Source: Bacteroidales bacterium
Lineage (GTDB): Bacteria > Bacteroidota > Bacteroidia > Bacteroidales > PWNQ01
Direction of reading: 5' to 3'
DNA: 41,301 nucleotides
Assembly: GCA_021740245.1 (NCBI GenBank)
Contig: JAIPAE010000008.1
Location: 1 to 41,301 of the forward strand
Below are positions 13,966 through 23,370 of the stretch, piece by piece. The position numbers and the translations under genes were made by a program. Each line of letters begins with the position of its first letter. Within the stretch, counting starts at the first letter, position 1. Below the pieces are notes generated by a model, which worked only from the letters and a program-made list of their open reading frames with translations, searched no databases and was not told the DNA's origin.

Positions 13966-15285
13966 ATGAAGCTTGACAAGCAAATACTGAATCTGGCCAT
14001 ACCAAATATTGTCAGCAATATTACGGTACCTATGTTGGGAATGGCTGATCTGGCGCTTATGGGTCATCTGGCATCCAAAGAGCACATTGGGGCAATTGCA
14101 CTGGGAACCACCATTTTTAATATGGTGTATATGGTATTTGGCTTTTTGCGGATGGGAACAAGCGGTTTTACAGCTCAGGCATATGGTGCCAAAGAAAACA
14201 ATTTGAGTATACTGACTTTGTCAAGAGCGATATTTGTAGCTTTGTCTGCCGCATTTTTAATACTCATTTTGCAATTTCCCATTGAAAAACTGAGCTTCTG
14301 GATACTTGATGCTTCCAAAGAGGTTGAAAGTCTGACCCGTTCGTATTTCTATATCCGTATCTGGGCTGCTCCTGCAACCATCAGTATTTATGCATTTAAT
14401 GGCTGGTTTATTGGCATGCAGAATGCCAGAATTCCCATGATTATTGCTATTACAATTAACATCTTAAATATTCTGCTGAATTTCTTATTTGTTTATTCCT
14501 TCGGGATGTCTTCCGATGGGGTTGCCCTGGGAACGGTTATTGCCCAATATCTCGGATTTTCAATGGCTGTTTACTTTCTTGTAAAAAAATACAGTCACCT
14601 GTTACCTTTATGGAAATGGAAGGAAATGTTGCAATTAAAAGCCTTTAAGCTCTTTTTGAAAGTAAATGGTGATATATTTATAAGAACGATTTTGTTGATC
14701 TCTTCCCTATCATTCTTTACCGCTGTTTCGGCACAGATCAGCGATACGGTGTTAGCTGTTAATTCCATTTTATTTCAGTATTTTTTGCTGTTTTCTTATT
14801 TCATAGATGGATTTGCTTATGCTGCTGAGGCTCTTGTTGGAAAATATGTAGGCGCTAAGCAACCAACTGTATTGAAAAAAACTGTGAAAAGGCTGTTTGT
14901 CTGGGGTGTAATCATTGCCACCCCCTTCACCCTGGCTTATGTTTTTGGTAATGACTGGATACTTCGGTTATTGACAACCCAGCAACATATCATTAATAAT
15001 GCATCCCCTTATCTTTTCTGGGTTGGGTTGATTCCATTTATAACTTTCCCGGCGTTTTTATGGGATGGTATTTTTATTGGAGCCACAGCTTCCAAACCCA
15101 TGCGAAATACCATGATTTTATCGGCTTTACTGGTTTATTTGCCGGCCTATTACATTTTAAATCCGCTGATGGGAAATCATGGTTTATGGCTGGCTTTGAT
15201 GTTGTTTATGGCGGCCAGGGGCGTTTCACTTACTTTTTTTGCAAAGGCTAATGTCTTTAAATCGAATACCATATTATCTTCTTAA
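13966..15285 (+). CDS. MATE family efflux transporter
   Basis: The 439-residue integral membrane protein has about 12 hydrophobic segments and the MATE-typical N-terminus (LNLAIPNIVSNITVPMLGMADLALMGHL) plus FGFLRMGTSGFTAQAYGA. It resembles the DinF branch. MATE proteins export drugs or metabolites against a Na+ or H+ gradient; the substrate cannot be deduced. The ATG follows a TACTTTCG sequence (13950-13957) that is one base from the Bacteroidota -7 consensus. Confidence 0.92.
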   Translation: MKLDKQILNLAIPNIVSNITVPMLGMADLALMGHLASKEHIGAIALGTTIFNMVYMVFGFLRMGTSGFTAQAYGAKENNLSILTLSRAIFVALSAAFLILILQFPIEKLSFWILDASKEVESLTRSYFYIRIWAAPATISIYAFNGWFIGMQNARIPMIIAITINILNILLNFLFVYSFGMSSDGVALGTVIAQYLGFSMAVYFLVKKYSHLLPLWKWKEMLQLKAFKLFLKVNGDIFIRTILLISSLSFFTAVSAQISDTVLAVNSILFQYFLLFSYFIDGFAYAAEALVGKYVGAKQPTVLKKTVKRLFVWGVIIATPFTLAYVFGNDWILRLLTTQQHIINNASPYLFWVGLIPFITFPAFLWDGIFIGATASKPMRNTMILSALLVYLPAYYILNPLMGNHGLWLALMLFMAARGVSLTFFAKANVFKSNTILSS

Positions 15286-15360
15286 ACCAATTTGAATTAC
15301 GTTTGTTGTATAATTGGCAACGTAAAGGTTGCCTTTTGCTTTTACTTAAACACAAAGAAT

Positions 15361-17799
15361 ATGGCAACGAAAGCTACCGTAAAAAAAGATCAACCTGCAA
15401 TATTGAAAAAATTAAATCTTGACAGGGATACAATATTAAGCGATTACCGGCTAGCCCATGAAAGCAGAAATGTTAGCTTGATAGGACGTCGTGAGGTACT
15501 GACCGGAAAAGCCAAATTCGGAATCTTTGGCGACGGAAAAGAAGTGGCACAACTGGCTATGGCAAGAATGTTTAATGATGGTGATTGGCGTAGTGGATAT
15601 TACCGCGATCAAACTTTCATGATGGGGATTGGTAATTTGACCCTGGAACAATTTTTCGGACAGCTATACGGCGATACTAGCCTGGAAGCCAATCCCGACA
15701 ATTCCGGCCGGCTGATGAATAATCATTTTGCCACCCGTTTACTGGATGAAAATGGCGATTGGAAAGACCTGACCAAAATGAAAAATACCTCGGCGGATAT
15801 TTCCCCTACTGCAGGCCAAATGCCAAGGTTACTCGGGCTTGCCCTGGCTTCTAAAATATACCGTCAGGTAAATGTATTGAAAAATCAGAAAAAATTCTCA
15901 AATAAAGGAAACGAAGTGGCTTTTGGAACTATTGGTGATGCTTCTACCTCGGAAGGTCACTTTTGGGAAACCCTCAATGCAGCCGGCGTATTAGACGTCC
16001 CCCTGGCAATGTTTGTCTGGGATGATGATTATGGGATATCCGTCCATAAAAAGCATCAGACGGTGAAACAAAGTATCTCAAAAGCGCTTGAAGGATTCCG
16101 CAGAGAAAACGGAAGCGGCTTTGAAATCTATGAGGTTGAGGGCTGGAATTATGAAGAAATGCTGGAAGTCTTTCATGAAGGTATTGAAAAAGCAAGGAAA
16201 GACCATATCCCGGTTCTGTTTCATGTAGTGGAACTGACACAGCCTCAGGGGCATTCAACTTCAGGTTCGCATGAGCGGTATAAAAGTAAAGAGCGCCTTG
16301 AATGGGAGCAGGAACATGATGGCCTGAAAAAAATGCGTCAGTGGATTCTGGATAAAAAACTGGCTGGCGAGGAAGAATTGAATAAGATTGAACAGGAAGC
16401 AGATAAAAGAGCAAAGGAAGCCAGAAAAAATGCATGGAAACACTTTACCAAACCATTAAAGCAAAAACAGAAAGAGCTGCTCAAGGTTATGGATATCAGC
16501 CGCTGTAACTGTGCCCAGAGCATTAAGATTGACCAGATGAAACAGGAAATCAATAAGGTGGCAGAACCCATTCGAAAGGATGTGATTTCCAACGGAAAGA
16601 AAATGTTGAGGTTGATATGCGATAACTGTAGTAACCCTGGAAATTCCCTGCGTAATAATGTAACAGAATGGGTGAATAAAGAACTTAAGGAAGGGCGTGA
16701 AGCTTATAGCTCTTATCTTTATGCCGAAAATGACCGTTCTGCGGCTCGGATCCCTCACATTAAAGCTGAATATGCAGATAATGAAGAAATTGTCGCCGGC
16801 CGTGAAATTCTACGGGATAACTTCGATTACATTTTTGAGCATAATGATAATGCTTTGATTTTTGGTGAGGATGTGGGAAAGATTGGCGGTGTTAACCAGA
16901 CACTGGAAGGAATGCAATCGAAATATGGCGAATTGAGGGTGGCTGATACCGGAATTCGTGAAGCTACTATTATCGGACAGGGAATAGGAATGGCCATGAG
17001 AGGGTTGAGGCCCATCGCTGAAATTCAGTATTTCGATTATCTGTTGTACGGCTTGCAGGTCATTAGCGATGACCTGGCTACTTTGCACTACAGAACAAGA
17101 GGTGGTCAAAAGGCTCCTTTAATTATCAGCACTCGTGGACACCGGCTGGAAGGAATCTGGCATTCCGGTTCACCTCTAAGTATGGTGATTAACTCTATCC
17201 GTGGGGTTAATGTGTTAGTGCCCAGGAACATGACACAAGCTGCCGGTTTTTACAATACGATGATACGATCGGACGAACCGGCTTTAATTATTGAACCTTT
17301 GAACGGATACCGGCTTAAAGAAAAGAAGCCTGCCAATATTGGAGAATATACAACACCGGTTGGCGTGCCTGAAATACTTCAGGAAGGCCCGGATCTTACA
17401 TTGGTAACTTATGGCTCCTGTGTGAGAATTGCGCAGGATGCAGCTGAGCAATTAAAACAATTTAATGTCGATGTGGAATTAATAGATGTTCAGTCATTAC
17501 TGCCATTTGATGTGAATCATGATATTGTGAAATCTTTAAAGAAAACCAGTAAAATCGTTTTCTTTGATGAAGATGTGCCGGGAGGTGCAACATCCTTTAT
17601 GATGCAGAAAGTACTGGAAGATCAAAAAGGCTACCGCTATCTGGATGCTGAACCATTAACTGTAACAGCCAGAAGTCACCGCCCGGCATATAGTACGGAT
17701 GGAGATTACTTCTCCAATCCGAATGCCGAAGATGTTTTTGAAGCAGTTTATAATTTGATGCATGAATATAACCCGGCTAAATATCCCAGGATATTTTAA
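15361..17799 (+). CDS. Fused alpha/beta E1 component of a 2-oxoacid dehydrogenase complex
   Basis: The E1 enzyme decarboxylates a 2-oxoacid (branched-chain or pyruvate-like) with thiamine diphosphate. Residues about 50-330 form the alpha part, with GDAST at 191 and WDDDYGIS at 220 as the ThDP/Mg site. Residues about 475-812 form the beta part, with ALIFGEDVGKIGGVNQTLEGM and a transketolase C-terminal domain. The linker of roughly 140 residues is charged and includes CNC (382-384) and CDNC (420-423). The start is taken as the ATG at 15361 (MATKATVKKDQ); a TTG 69 bp upstream is unlikely. No E2 or E3 gene is adjacent, so the substrate is open. Confidence 0.88.
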   Translation: MATKATVKKDQPAILKKLNLDRDTILSDYRLAHESRNVSLIGRREVLTGKAKFGIFGDGKEVAQLAMARMFNDGDWRSGYYRDQTFMMGIGNLTLEQFFGQLYGDTSLEANPDNSGRLMNNHFATRLLDENGDWKDLTKMKNTSADISPTAGQMPRLLGLALASKIYRQVNVLKNQKKFSNKGNEVAFGTIGDASTSEGHFWETLNAAGVLDVPLAMFVWDDDYGISVHKKHQTVKQSISKALEGFRRENGSGFEIYEVEGWNYEEMLEVFHEGIEKARKDHIPVLFHVVELTQPQGHSTSGSHERYKSKERLEWEQEHDGLKKMRQWILDKKLAGEEELNKIEQEADKRAKEARKNAWKHFTKPLKQKQKELLKVMDISRCNCAQSIKIDQMKQEINKVAEPIRKDVISNGKKMLRLICDNCSNPGNSLRNNVTEWVNKELKEGREAYSSYLYAENDRSAARIPHIKAEYADNEEIVAGREILRDNFDYIFEHNDNALIFGEDVGKIGGVNQTLEGMQSKYGELRVADTGIREATIIGQGIGMAMRGLRPIAEIQYFDYLLYGLQVISDDLATLHYRTRGGQKAPLIISTRGHRLEGIWHSGSPLSMVINSIRGVNVLVPRNMTQAAGFYNTMIRSDEPALIIEPLNGYRLKEKKPANIGEYTTPVGVPEILQEGPDLTLVTYGSCVRIAQDAAEQLKQFNVDVELIDVQSLLPFDVNHDIVKSLKKTSKIVFFDEDVPGGATSFMMQKVLEDQKGYRYLDAEPLTVTARSHRPAYSTDGDYFSNPNAEDVFEAVYNLMHEYNPAKYPRIF

Positions 17800-17859
17800 A
17801 CTTTTTTTCGAAGCAAATATTTTACTGAGGTTTCAAGTTTCATTAAATGGTTATCAACT

Positions 17860-18561
17860 ATGAATATTATTATCACAGGAGCAAGCAGAGGTATTGGATA
17901 CGAACTGGTGAAATGGTTCGCCCGCCAGGGTAACCATAATATACTGGCTTTGTCCAGAAATAAAAGCAGGCTTCAGGAATTACAACTGGAAGCTACCAAA
18001 GAGGGTAATTCAAGGGTTTTTGTTTTACCCTTCGATCTTAGTAATGGGAATTATCAGGATGTATTGCTTCCGTTTGTCAATACACACCTCAGAAATGTTA
18101 ATATTCTGGTTAATAATGCCGGAAAGCTTGTAAATAAGCGTATAGAAGACACTACAGATGATGAGTTTAACATGCAATTCGATGTCAACATTAAAGGCCC
18201 GTTTAAGTTAGTACGTGCTCTGGATGAGTATTTTGCAGAACATTCACACATTGTCAATATAACCAGCATGGGTGGATATCAGGGGAGCCTTAAATTCCCC
18301 GGACTTGGGATTTACAGTGCTTCCAAAGGCGCTGTTTCAATATTTACAGAAGTATTGGCCGAAGAATGGAAAGAACGTGGGATATCCGTAAATGCTCTGG
18401 CTCTGGGAGCCGTGCAAACCGAAATGTTGTCTGAGGCTTTTCCTGATATGAAAGTTGATACAAAACCGGATGAAATGGCTTCTTTTATCGGTGATTTTGC
18501 CATTAACGGACATAAATTTTTTAACGGAAAAATATTGCCGGTTACTAATTCTACTCCATAA
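17860..18561 (+). CDS. Short-chain dehydrogenase/reductase (SDR)
   Basis: This 233-residue classical SDR has the cofactor motif TGASRGIG at residues 6-13, the NNAG motif, and the catalytic Ser-Tyr-Lys set in NITSMGG and YSASKG. The absence of an acidic residue at the end of beta-2 together with Arg nearby (LSRNKSRL) would suit NADP(H). The substrate is unknown. It lies 60 bp after the E1 gene and 27 bp before the RseC-like gene. Confidence 0.92.
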   Translation: MNIIITGASRGIGYELVKWFARQGNHNILALSRNKSRLQELQLEATKEGNSRVFVLPFDLSNGNYQDVLLPFVNTHLRNVNILVNNAGKLVNKRIEDTTDDEFNMQFDVNIKGPFKLVRALDEYFAEHSHIVNITSMGGYQGSLKFPGLGIYSASKGAVSIFTEVLAEEWKERGISVNALALGAVQTEMLSEAFPDMKVDTKPDEMASFIGDFAINGHKFFNGKILPVTNSTP

Positions 18562-18566
18562 TTTTT

Positions 18567-18574
18567 TACTTTTG
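18567..18574 (+). promoter_or_regulatory. Candidate -7 box (TACTTTTG) before the RseC-like gene
   Basis: TACTTTTG fits the TAnnTTTG consensus exactly. It lies 15 bp before the ATG with the ribosome binding site GGAGGT (18579-18584) between, so the 5' leader would be very short. This casts some doubt on its use. Confidence 0.35.
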
Positions 18575-18588
18575 CCACGGAGGTAATT

Positions 18589-19011
18589 ATGGAAAATCCA
18601 CAGGATTTAATAACGCATCCGGGACAAATCGTAAGTGTAGATAAAAAGGAACTGCATGTTCAGATCCTTTCCATGTCGGCGTGCGCCAGTTGCCATGCAA
18701 AAGGATTTTGTTCTGCTGCTGATATGCAGGATAAAATTGTGGACGTGAAAAATATTTATGAGCAGGCCTATCAACCCGGTGATAAAGTGACACTTGTCCT
18801 TAAACGCACAAAAGGAAAACATGCCGTTTTTCTGGGATATATCCTGCCTTTTTTAATTGTACTTCTCAGTTTGATTATTTTTACCTTAACCCTGGAAAGC
18901 GAAGGTTTAGCTGGCTTAATTTCACTGGCTTTTCTGGTTCCGTATTATATCATACTTTATTTGAAAAGGGATCAGCTTAACGAGCGTTTTGACTTTAGAA
19001 TCCGTGAATAA
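18589..19011 (+). CDS. SoxR-reducing-system RseC/MucC family protein
   Basis: The 140-residue protein has an N-terminal soluble part with a cysteine cluster, CASCHAKGFC (C-x2-C-x5-C). Two hydrophobic segments follow (FLGYILPFLIVLLSLIIFTL and LISLAFLVPYYIILYL). RseC proteins accompany Rnf/Rsx operons and are thought to be part of the SoxR-reducing system or Rnf assembly. It sits directly upstream of rnfB, which supports the call. A strong GGAGGT ribosome binding site precedes the ATG. Confidence 0.85.
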   Translation: MENPQDLITHPGQIVSVDKKELHVQILSMSACASCHAKGFCSAADMQDKIVDVKNIYEQAYQPGDKVTLVLKRTKGKHAVFLGYILPFLIVLLSLIIFTLTLESEGLAGLISLAFLVPYYIILYLKRDQLNERFDFRIRE

Positions 19012-19313
19012 TCAAACAACAATAAAATCAGCTAATTTCTAACGGAATGGAAATATCTTTCACACTGTGTCTAAATTGCTGGAAAGTAGTAATTTAGAGC
19101 GTTTCTAAACAAATTAATCAATTATCAGAATATCAATAAATTCCCTGATTGTCTGTTAGCCGATATCTTGCCTGTTACCCTTATAAAGAGCTGGTAAACA
19201 GATTAAAGTACATGTTGATTTCGCTTTTCTTCAATTTAGCAATTGTTTATACTTTTGCCTTGTGTTAGGCAGTTAACAGGGTTGTTAAATTTCATCAAAA
19301 TAAGGAGAGAACG
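19012..19313. other. rseC-rnfB intergenic region
   Basis: This 302 bp gap holds no gene that I can support. It contains an 8 bp hairpin, TCTAAATT (19070-19077) with AATTTAGA (19091-19098), and a promoter-like box at 19250-19257. No Rex-type site was found. The gap suggests that rnfB-A can be transcribed separately from the RseC-like gene. Confidence 0.6.
19250..19257 (+). promoter_or_regulatory. Candidate -7 box (TACTTTTG) of the rnf operon
   Basis: TACTTTTG matches TAnnTTTG exactly and lies 57 bp upstream of the rnfB start, giving a leader of about 50 nt. No good TTTG box is seen at the ideal upstream spacing. Confidence 0.5.
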
Positions 19314-20399
19314 GTGAATCAAGTAATTATCAGTGCAGTGATCTCATTGGGAGCTATAGGGGGTGCTGCAGCAATTATACTTTATTTCGTAGCCCAGAAA
19401 TTCAAAGTTATTGAAGATCCACGCATAGATGAAGTGGATGAGATATTACCGGCAGCGAATTGCGGCGGTTGTGGTTATGCTGGCTGTCGTGCTTTTGCTG
19501 AAGCAATAGTAAAAACAGGTGATTTGGACAATTTGTATTGTCCTGTCGGGGGCAATGAAATGATGAAGCAAATAGCTCCGATTATTGGAGTGGAAGCGAA
19601 AGAAAAAGAACCTGAAGTAGCGGTTGTTCGTTGCAATGGTACGCGTCAATACGCTCCTGAAAAAGTAGAATATGACGGGCCACAATCCTGTGCATTTGCT
19701 CATTCATTGTTTGCCGGTAAATCAGGATGTCCGAATGGATGTCTTGGCCTTGATGATTGTGTTGAGTCCTGTGATTTTGATGCCATGTATATGGATGAAG
19801 AAACCGGACTGCCGGTTATTATCGAAGATAATTGTGTAGCTTGTGGTGCATGTGTTGATACCTGCCCCAGGGATATTATCGAGCTCAGGCCTAAAGGCAA
19901 AAAAGATAAACGGGTTTTCATATCCTGCGTTAATACAGAAAAAGGAGCCGTTTCCAGGAAACATTGCTCTGTGTCATGCATCGGTTGTGGACAGTGTGTT
20001 ACTGCTTGTCCTTTTGATGCCATATCCATGGAGAATAACCTGGCTTATATCCACCCGGAAAAGTGTAAGCTGTGTCGGCTTTGTGTGCCGATATGTCCGA
20101 CCAATGCTATTGTTGAAGCTAACTTCCCGGAAATGAGCGATAAGTTGATAGAGAAAGCGAAGGAAAACTATACAAAGCAGAAAGAAAAGAAAAAAGGAGC
20201 TGGTAAAGCGGGTGAAGAAAAAGCTAAAGCAAAAAAAGCCACATCAACAGATAAAAAAACGTCAGCTTCTTCGGAGAAGAAAACACAGGATAAATCGATA
20301 TCCACGTCAGATGCTGAGAAAAAAGAACCCAGAAATGACTCCGAACAAACATCAAAACAAAAGGATAAATCTTCGCCGGATAATCCTGAAAACAAGTAG
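19314..20399 (+). CDS. rnfB: Rnf complex Fe-S subunit RnfB
   Basis: RnfB passes electrons between ferredoxin and the membrane part of Rnf. An N-terminal membrane helix is followed by the Fe-S domain CGGCGYAGC (about 50-58). Several ferredoxin-type motifs come next: CPNGCLGLDDCVESC, CVACGACVDTC, CIGCGQCVTAC and CKLCRLCVPIC. After about residue 285 comes a 75-residue hydrophilic tail rich in Lys, Glu and Ser with no recognisable fold. The start is GTG at 19314, supported by AAGGAGAG (19302-19309) at good spacing. Confidence 0.95.
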   Translation: MNQVIISAVISLGAIGGAAAIILYFVAQKFKVIEDPRIDEVDEILPAANCGGCGYAGCRAFAEAIVKTGDLDNLYCPVGGNEMMKQIAPIIGVEAKEKEPEVAVVRCNGTRQYAPEKVEYDGPQSCAFAHSLFAGKSGCPNGCLGLDDCVESCDFDAMYMDEETGLPVIIEDNCVACGACVDTCPRDIIELRPKGKKDKRVFISCVNTEKGAVSRKHCSVSCIGCGQCVTACPFDAISMENNLAYIHPEKCKLCRLCVPICPTNAIVEANFPEMSDKLIEKAKENYTKQKEKKKGAGKAGEEKAKAKKATSTDKKTSASSEKKTQDKSISTSDAEKKEPRNDSEQTSKQKDKSSPDNPENK

Positions 20400-20411
20400 G
20401 AGGGTAGAGAT

Positions 20412-21746
20412 ATGAAAACATTCAAATTAGGCGGTATTCATCCTGCGGAAAATAAAATGGCGGCCAGCCAGCCCATAGAGGAATTTCCGCTTCCCAAACA
20501 AGGGATAATCCCCGTTTCGCAGCACCTGGGTGCTCCGGCAAAAGTGCTCGTTAAAAGAGGTGACCAGGTTAAAACAGGTCAATTGGTTGCTGAAACGGCT
20601 GGCTTTATTTCTGCCAATGTTCATTCTCCTTATACGGGAAAAGTCAAAAAAATAGATCATGTGATTGATGCCAGTGGATACAGGCATCAGGCCATCATAA
20701 TTGATGTTGCTGAAAATGAGGAATGGGAAGAAGGTATTGATACTTCCGGTGATATTATTCGCCAGGTTACGGCTGAACCCAATGAGATAACTGAAAAGAT
20801 GAAGGCTAAAGGAATAGTTGGTCTGGGAGGAGCGACTTTCCCCTCTCATGTCAAACTAATGGTTCCGGAAGGGAAAAAGGTAGAATACCTGATCATTAAT
20901 GGTGTGGAATGTGAGCCTTATCTTACGAATGATCATCGCTTAATGCTTGAAAAAGCAGAGGAGATGATGATAGGTGTCAGTATCCTGATGAAGGGCCTTG
21001 GAGTTAATAAAGCAATCATTGGAATAGAAAATAACAAAATGGATGCGGTTGAGAAATTACAATCGCTCGTAAAAGATTTTGACGGAATTTCAGTGGAACC
21101 TTTGAAAGTGAAGTATCCGCAGGGAGGTGAAAAGCAACTTATCAAAGCCTTGATTAACAGGGAGGTTCCGTCTGGAAAGTTGCCGCTGGAAGTTGGTTGT
21201 GTCGTTAACAATGTGGCAACGGCTTATGCCGTGTATGAAGCTGTCCAAAAGAATAAACCTTTGATAGACCGCATTGTGACTGTTACGGGCAAATCATTGA
21301 AAAAGACTGCTAATCTGAAAGTTCGTATAGGCACAAAGTTTTCTGAATTAGTAGAATATGTGGGAGGTCTACCTGAAGATACTGGCAAAATAGTTGCCGG
21401 TGGCCCCATGACCGGAAAAGCCATAACCAGCCTGGATGTACCTGTTATTAAAGGAACTGCCGGAATTTTGATCATGAATAAGAAGGAAGCACGCCAGGCA
21501 GAACCCCGGACATGCATACGTTGTGCCAAGTGTACAGAAGTATGCCCGCAGGGTCTGGAGCCTTTCCTGTTGCATCAATTCGGGGAACTTCAGAAACCTG
21601 AAGATGCCGAAGTGAACGGCATAATGGATTGTATTGAATGTGGTTCCTGTAACTATACATGCCCGTCAAACAGGCCTTTACTGGAATATATCCGGTACGG
21701 AAAGGCCCAAACCAATGAAATGATTCGTAATAGAAAGCAAAAGTAA
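20412..21746 (+). CDS. rnfC: Rnf complex NADH-interacting subunit RnfC
   Basis: RnfC carries the NADH/FMN site and two [4Fe-4S] clusters. The 444-residue protein has an N-terminal barrel, a GLGGATFPSHVKLM segment like the Nuo51 FMN/NADH region, a SLBB-like domain, and the C-terminal motifs CIRCAKCTEVCP and CIECGSCNYTCPSNRP. TAGGAGG precedes the ATG, 12 bp after rnfB. It is shorter than gammaproteobacterial RnfC because it has no long Ala/Lys C-terminal tail. Confidence 0.96.
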   Translation: MKTFKLGGIHPAENKMAASQPIEEFPLPKQGIIPVSQHLGAPAKVLVKRGDQVKTGQLVAETAGFISANVHSPYTGKVKKIDHVIDASGYRHQAIIIDVAENEEWEEGIDTSGDIIRQVTAEPNEITEKMKAKGIVGLGGATFPSHVKLMVPEGKKVEYLIINGVECEPYLTNDHRLMLEKAEEMMIGVSILMKGLGVNKAIIGIENNKMDAVEKLQSLVKDFDGISVEPLKVKYPQGGEKQLIKALINREVPSGKLPLEVGCVVNNVATAYAVYEAVQKNKPLIDRIVTVTGKSLKKTANLKVRIGTKFSELVEYVGGLPEDTGKIVAGGPMTGKAITSLDVPVIKGTAGILIMNKKEARQAEPRTCIRCAKCTEVCPQGLEPFLLHQFGELQKPEDAEVNGIMDCIECGSCNYTCPSNRPLLEYIRYGKAQTNEMIRNRKQK

Positions 21747-21758
21747 AAATCATAGGTA

Positions 21759-22760
21759 ATGAATAATCAATTAACCATATCAAGCTCTCCGCACGTTCAT
21801 GGTAACTGGACGATAGAAAAAGCGATGTACGGCGTTGTATTGGCCATGATACCGGCCATGTTGGTCTCCTTTTATATGTTTGGTCTGGGAGCTTTGCGTG
21901 TCATGTTGATTTCAGTGATCGCATGTCTGGCCATAGAATATATAATTCAAAAATACCTGATCAAAGGCCCTGTGACCATTACTGACGGTTCTGCCATTGT
22001 TACAGGAATTTTACTGGCTTTTAATGTTCCAACCAGCATCCCAACCTGGATGTTAATTGCTGGCGCTATTGTAGCTATAGGTATGGGAAAAATGTCCTTC
22101 GGCGGATTGGGTAAAAACCCATTTAACCCGGCACTGGTCGGACGTGTTTTTATGCTGATCTCATTTCCGGCAGCCATGACAACATGGCCCAAGCCAATTA
22201 TGTCACGACAATATTTTTCTTTTTCCGGGCTTGATGAAAAAGTGATGGATTCTATTACAGGACCAACGCCACTGGGAATATTACAGGAACAAGGCCCGGG
22301 AGCTGTTACTCCCGATTATGTTAACCATTTACTGGGTAGCATGAGCGGTTCCATGGGTGAAATATCCGCAATAGCGCTTATCCTGGGAGGTGTCTATATG
22401 CTCGTTCGTAAGATCATCACCTGGCATATCCCTGTCTCTTATCTGCTTTCTTCTTTCCTTTTTGCCGGAATCTTGTGGCTGGTCGACCCAACTCAATATG
22501 CCGACCCGCTTTTTCATATGGTCACTGGTGGACTGATGCTGGGCGTGTTTTTTATGGCTACGGATTATGTCTCATCACCGATGAGTAAAAAAGGCATGCT
22601 TATCTTTGGATTCGGTACCGGAGTGCTGACTATACTGATCAGAGTGTTTACTCCTTATCCCGAAGGTGTTTCTTTTGCTATACTGCTGATGAATGCCTTC
22701 ACTCCATTAATTAACTCATATACGAAACCCAAAAGATTTGGTGAAAAGCTACCAGCATAA
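21759..22760 (+). CDS. rnfD: Rnf complex membrane subunit RnfD
   Basis: The 333-residue protein has about nine or ten hydrophobic segments. A conserved periplasmic loop SITGPTPLGILQE provides the Thr that in this family carries covalently bound FMN. DGSAIVTGILLAFNVP is another family motif. RnfD is part of the ion-conducting core along with RnfA and RnfE. It lies 12 bp after rnfC. Confidence 0.95.
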   Translation: MNNQLTISSSPHVHGNWTIEKAMYGVVLAMIPAMLVSFYMFGLGALRVMLISVIACLAIEYIIQKYLIKGPVTITDGSAIVTGILLAFNVPTSIPTWMLIAGAIVAIGMGKMSFGGLGKNPFNPALVGRVFMLISFPAAMTTWPKPIMSRQYFSFSGLDEKVMDSITGPTPLGILQEQGPGAVTPDYVNHLLGSMSGSMGEISAIALILGGVYMLVRKIITWHIPVSYLLSSFLFAGILWLVDPTQYADPLFHMVTGGLMLGVFFMATDYVSSPMSKKGMLIFGFGTGVLTILIRVFTPYPEGVSFAILLMNAFTPLINSYTKPKRFGEKLPA

Positions 22761-22782
22761 TTAACAAACAAAACTCAGAATC

Positions 22783-23370
22783 ATGGCAAATAAAGAATCA
22801 ACTTTTACCAATATGCTCCTGACGATGGTTATCGTTACATCTATAGCTGCGCTGGCCCTGGGTGGAGTTTATAAAGCAACTAAAGACCCTATACAGCAAA
22901 ATCAGGATAGAAAAATGAATGCTGCTTTGAAAAATGTGCTTCCGGATTTTGATAATAACATTGCTAAAGATACTGTGAGCGTTCAAATGGAAGCTGGCGA
23001 AAAAGTTATGCTTTATAAAGCAAAAAAAGATGACGAATTGGTTGGAGTTGCAGTGGAAACATATACGATGAAAGGATACTCCGGCCTTATCAAGCTTATG
23101 GTCGGATTTTTACCGGATGGAACTATTAAAAATATCTCTGTATTGCAGCATGCTGAAACTCCCGGTTTAGGCGATAAGATGGAAGAGGATAAAAGCGACT
23201 GGAGTGAGCAGTTTAATGATAAGAACCCTGCAGAATATGAACTTTCTGTTTCTAAAGATGGTGGCAATGTGGATGCCATTACTGCTGCTACTATTAGTTC
23301 CAGAGCATATTGCGATGCTGTTAAGCGTGCTTATGACGCATTTAAGAAAGAAATGAAAGGAGGCAAATAA
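22783..23370 (+). CDS. rnfG: Rnf complex flavoprotein subunit RnfG
   Basis: This 195-residue protein has one N-terminal membrane helix and an FMN-binding domain. The covalent flavin site is in [12 protein letters not shown], a variant of the usual SGATxT with Thr kept at the attachment position. ETPGLGDKM is also conserved. The stop overlaps the rnfE ATG by one base (TAATG). Confidence 0.95.
   Translation: MANKESTFTNMLLTMVIVTSIAALALGGVYKATKDPIQQNQDRKMNAALKNVLPDFDNNIAKDTVSVQMEAGEKVMLYKAKKDDELVGVAVETYTMKGYSGLIKLMVGFLPDGTIKNISVLQHAETPGLGDKMEEDKSDWSEQFNDKNPAEYELSVSKDGGNVDAITAATISSRAYCDAVKRAYDAFKKEMKGGK

Noticed and set aside
16810..17109. 99-codon minus-strand ORF in the E1 gene
   Set aside because: Antisense shadow of the conserved E1-beta coding sequence, with no recognisable protein features.
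19012..19313. Rex site in front of the rnf operon
   Set aside because: I looked for TTGTGA-N6-TCACAA and close variants and found no matching pair of half-sites.
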